The position numbers were made by a program, and so were the translations under genes. Shown here one piece after another: positions 15,613 to 16,492 of a DNA stretch of 16,492 nucleotides. The stretch spans positions 1-16,492 of the forward strand of contig CAZOPW010000049.1 of NCBI GenBank assembly GCA_964581795.1, read 5' to 3'. Each line of letters opens with the position of its first letter. Position 1 is the stretch's first letter. Below the pieces are notes generated by a model, which saw only the letters and a list, made by a program, of their open reading frames with translations, was not told the DNA's origin and did no database searches. This DNA is from EX4572-165 sp964581795. Lineage in GTDB: Archaea > Thermoplasmatota > E2 > DHVEG-1.

Positions 15613-15675
15613 CTACTGTTTCATTTTCATTTCTTCTACATCATCATCAATAAAATCAAATAATGTTTTTTGCAT
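15613..15675 (-). CDS. Candidate 20-residue PIP-box micropeptide
   Basis: A minus-strand ATG at 15675 opens 20 codons ending at TAG. The peptide begins MQKTLFDFIDDD and continues acidic (VEEMKMKQ). QKTLFDFI matches the archaeal PCNA-interacting PIP box, Q-x-x-L/I-x-x-F-F/L/I, and is close to the QATLFDFL box of the Pyrococcus clamp-loader large subunit. An SD-like GGTGA (15681-15685) is five bases before the ATG, and a TATA-like stretch at 15707-15716 is about 26 bp before the expected transcript start. An in-frame ATG at 15681 would add two residues. No longer gene continues from it: in-frame stops lie within about 25 codons upstream. It could be a chance frame; the combined motif and signals are the reason to list it. 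Confidence 0.3.
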   Translation of the reverse strand: MQKTLFDFIDDDVEEMKMKQ

Positions 15676-15706
15676 CCACATCACCAAAATGCAGTATGGA
15701 AAAGGA

Positions 15707-15716
15707 TTTAATATAC
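15707..15716 (-). promoter_or_regulatory. TATA-like box for the PIP micropeptide
   Basis: On the minus strand GTATATTAAA, centred about 25 bp before 15686, would start a transcript with about 11 leader bases that still include GGTGA. Confidence 0.3.
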
Positions 15717-15799
15717 TTTTTGACAATGGAATTACGATTCAAACGATATTTTCACTCGATGCATTTATATACGATTAAATATAAAAGTATAACTACATA

Positions 15800-15831
15800 T
15801 TGATTTTTGGGGATTTTTCCAAAAAAATCAA
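15800..15831. repeat. Inverted repeat / hairpin before the 33-codon ORF
   Basis: TTGATTTTTGG (15800-15810), an eight-base loop GGATTTTT, then CCAAAAAAATCAA (15819-15831): eleven pairs with a two-A bulge. It ends next to a TATA-like TTTATAAA (15832-15839). It could be an RNA hairpin in a leader transcribed from AT-rich sequence at about 15760-15790, or a protein-binding dyad covering the promoter. Confidence 0.45.
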
Positions 15832-15839
15832 TTTATAAA
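15832..15839 (+). promoter_or_regulatory. TATA box of the 33-codon ORF
   Basis: TTTATAAA is centred 25 bp before the ATG at 15861, the spacing for leaderless transcription. GGGGA at 15847-15851 lies nine bases before the same ATG, so an SD-led start from a more distal promoter is an alternative. Confidence 0.4.
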
Positions 15840-15860
15840 AAAAGTCGGGGAAACAAAAAA

Positions 15861-15962
15861 ATGAGCGTTATATATTCAATACTCCTAGGGTTTCTTGCTG
15901 GTTTATTAAGTATGACCGTGATAAACCTTTATAAATGGATCGTAAAAATACTAAATGGATAA
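15861..15962 (+). CDS. Candidate 33-residue single-helix membrane peptide
   Basis: ATG at 15861 opens a 33-codon frame ending in TAA at 15960-15962. The peptide starts MSVIYSILLGFLAGLLSMTV and ends INLYKWIVKILNG: one hydrophobic helix with small residues (G10, G14) on one face, then a short basic, aromatic tail, which suggests an N-out/C-in topology. Start signals are unusually good for so small a frame: a TATA box 25 bp upstream and GGGGA nine bases upstream, the same SD type as used by the C25-like gene. An inverted repeat sits directly before the promoter. No family recognised. Neighbours are the ArsR-type regulator on the same strand, about 320 bp upstream, and a four-helix membrane protein on the opposite strand. 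Confidence 0.45.
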   Translation: MSVIYSILLGFLAGLLSMTVINLYKWIVKILNG

Positions 15963-15974
15963 AAGAATAATAAT

Positions 15975-16024
15975 ATATTTATAAAAAATAATAAAAAATA
16001 AAAAATGAAGGATTTTATTCCTTC
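15975..16024 (-). terminator. Hairpin-plus-T terminator of the four-helix membrane protein gene
   Basis: GAAGGA (16007-16012) pairs with TCCTTC (16019-16024) around a six-base loop. On the minus strand the hairpin lies about 28 bases after the stop and is followed at once by TTTTTTATTTTTTATTA and more T-rich sequence. This has the form of a bacterial intrinsic terminator; in archaea the T-tract alone may suffice. Confidence 0.6.
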
Positions 16025-16052
16025 GTACTGTTTATTGTTTGATAGGATTATT

Positions 16053-16466
16053 TTATTTTGGAATTTTTGGCATTACTTTTTCAATTTCTTCAGTTTTTCC
16101 CGCATCCCAAATTGCTCTAATCGCCAAAATTCCTGCTGCAGGAGCTACAAATACTGCAATCATAGCTGCAATATTTGTAAAATATGCACCGATATATTCA
16201 ATTTCAGCAAAGAAATTTGTATTGAGTGCAGCACCGATACCAACAAGCATTAATGCAGCGATTAAAAACGTTGGAACACGATCTCTTGTGATATTTCCCA
16301 ACGCGAAAAATGAGAGAATCCCTACAATAAAACCGAGAACTGCTAGTAGCGTACTTACCATTGGCGAATAGGTAGTCGACCATGTTCCATTTGCGGCAAA
16401 GACGATACCGACAACAACAGATAATAGAATACCTATCAGAAATAACCAGCTTCCAATTTTTTTCAT
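16053..16466 (-). CDS. Four-helix integral membrane protein, function unknown
   Basis: A 137-residue protein with four predicted membrane helices at about 7-24, 36-57, 65-81 and 91-118, and a charged C-terminal tail (DAGKTEEIEKVMPKIPK). Gly and Ala are abundant in the helices, and the loop GNITRDRVPT between helices 2 and 3 is basic and so probably cytosolic. The frame extends to an ATG at 16490, but GGAGGA at 16471-16476 is four bases before the ATG at 16466, where the first helix begins naturally, so that start is preferred. No catalytic motif or family is recognised; it resembles small membrane proteins common in archaeal genomes. A hairpin terminator follows. The promoter lies at or beyond the right window edge. 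Confidence 0.8.
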   Translation of the reverse strand: MKKIGSWLFLIGILLSVVVGIVFAANGTWSTTYSPMVSTLLAVLGFIVGILSFFALGNITRDRVPTFLIAALMLVGIGAALNTNFFAEIEYIGAYFTNIAAMIAVFVAPAAGILAIRAIWDAGKTEEIEKVMPKIPK

Positions 16467-16470
16467 TAAT

Positions 16471-16476
16471 TCCTCC
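16471..16476 (-). promoter_or_regulatory. SD fixing the start of the four-helix protein
   Basis: GGAGGA on the minus strand, four bases before the ATG at 16466. It lies inside the N-terminal extension given by the ATG at 16490, which argues against the longer form. Confidence 0.65.
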
Positions 16477-16492
16477 ATGTTTTTTACCATCC

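Larger units (their letters stand above)
15545..16052. other. 508-bp gap between ArsR-type and four-helix protein genes
   Basis: The longest stretch without a conventional gene. It holds the minus-strand PIP-box microORF, an inverted repeat, the 33-codon membrane ORF and a hairpin terminator for the gene on its right, each listed separately. T-runs on the minus strand around 15553-15562 could end the micropeptide transcript. No tRNA-like fold, repeat array or transposase remnant was seen. Confidence 0.6.

Noticed and set aside
16039..16371. 110- and 82-codon plus-strand frames at the right end
   Set aside because: Both are antisense to the four-helix membrane protein, which has a good SD, sensible membrane topology and a terminator; the plus frames are its mirror images.

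Overview
The window is AT-rich (roughly one third G+C by eye) and archaeal. Diagnostic genes are the archaeal/eukaryotic-type ribosomal protein uL16 (L10e), the wyosine-pathway radical SAM enzyme Taw1, a GPN-loop GTPase and a DUF1015 protein. Several starts are either leaderless with a TATA-like box about 25-30 bp upstream or preceded by GGAGG-type ribosome binding sites, and many gene ends carry T-runs. A euryarchaeal lineage, perhaps Thermoplasmatota, fits the exported C25-like protein and the membrane-anchored ArsR regulator, but the lineage is inference. No tRNA, rRNA, CRISPR array, transposon or phage gene was seen.

Layout. 1-919 (-): the N-terminal 306 codons of an exported beta-rich surface protein cut by the window edge. 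1118-3871 (+): a DUF1015 protein and a site-2 (M50) membrane protease with its own promoter. 3915-4415 (-): ribosomal protein L10e, convergent with the protease. 4619-7224 (+): arginyl-tRNA synthetase followed by a spore-photoproduct-lyase-like radical SAM protein. 7252-10890 (-): a very large exported, membrane-anchored protein with gingipain-like (C25) features. 11125-12066 (+): Taw1 for tRNA wybutosine synthesis. 12130-14824 (-): an apparent operon pyrE-purD-GPN GTPase, with a 4-base overlap between the last two. 14996-15544 (+): a membrane-anchored ArsR-type regulator. 16053-16466 (-): a four-helix membrane protein of unknown role with a hairpin-plus-T terminator.

The genes are mainly housekeeping: translation (L10e, ArgRS, Taw1), nucleotide synthesis (PyrE, PurD) and cell-surface functions (signal-peptide proteins, site-2 protease). 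No single pathway unites the window.

The least ordinary stretch is the 500-bp gap at 15545-16052. It holds two candidate microgenes. One, on the minus strand, encodes a 20-residue acidic peptide that is almost entirely a PCNA-interacting (PIP-box) motif, with a TATA-like box and an SD at suitable spacing. The other, on the plus strand, encodes a 33-residue single-helix membrane peptide preceded by an inverted repeat and a TATA box. Both are hypotheses read from sequence alone. The start codons of the C25-like protein, PurD, PyrE, the ArsR regulator and the terminal membrane protein are placed downstream of the longest open frame because an SD or TATA position, or an ATG in place of TTG, favours the shorter form.
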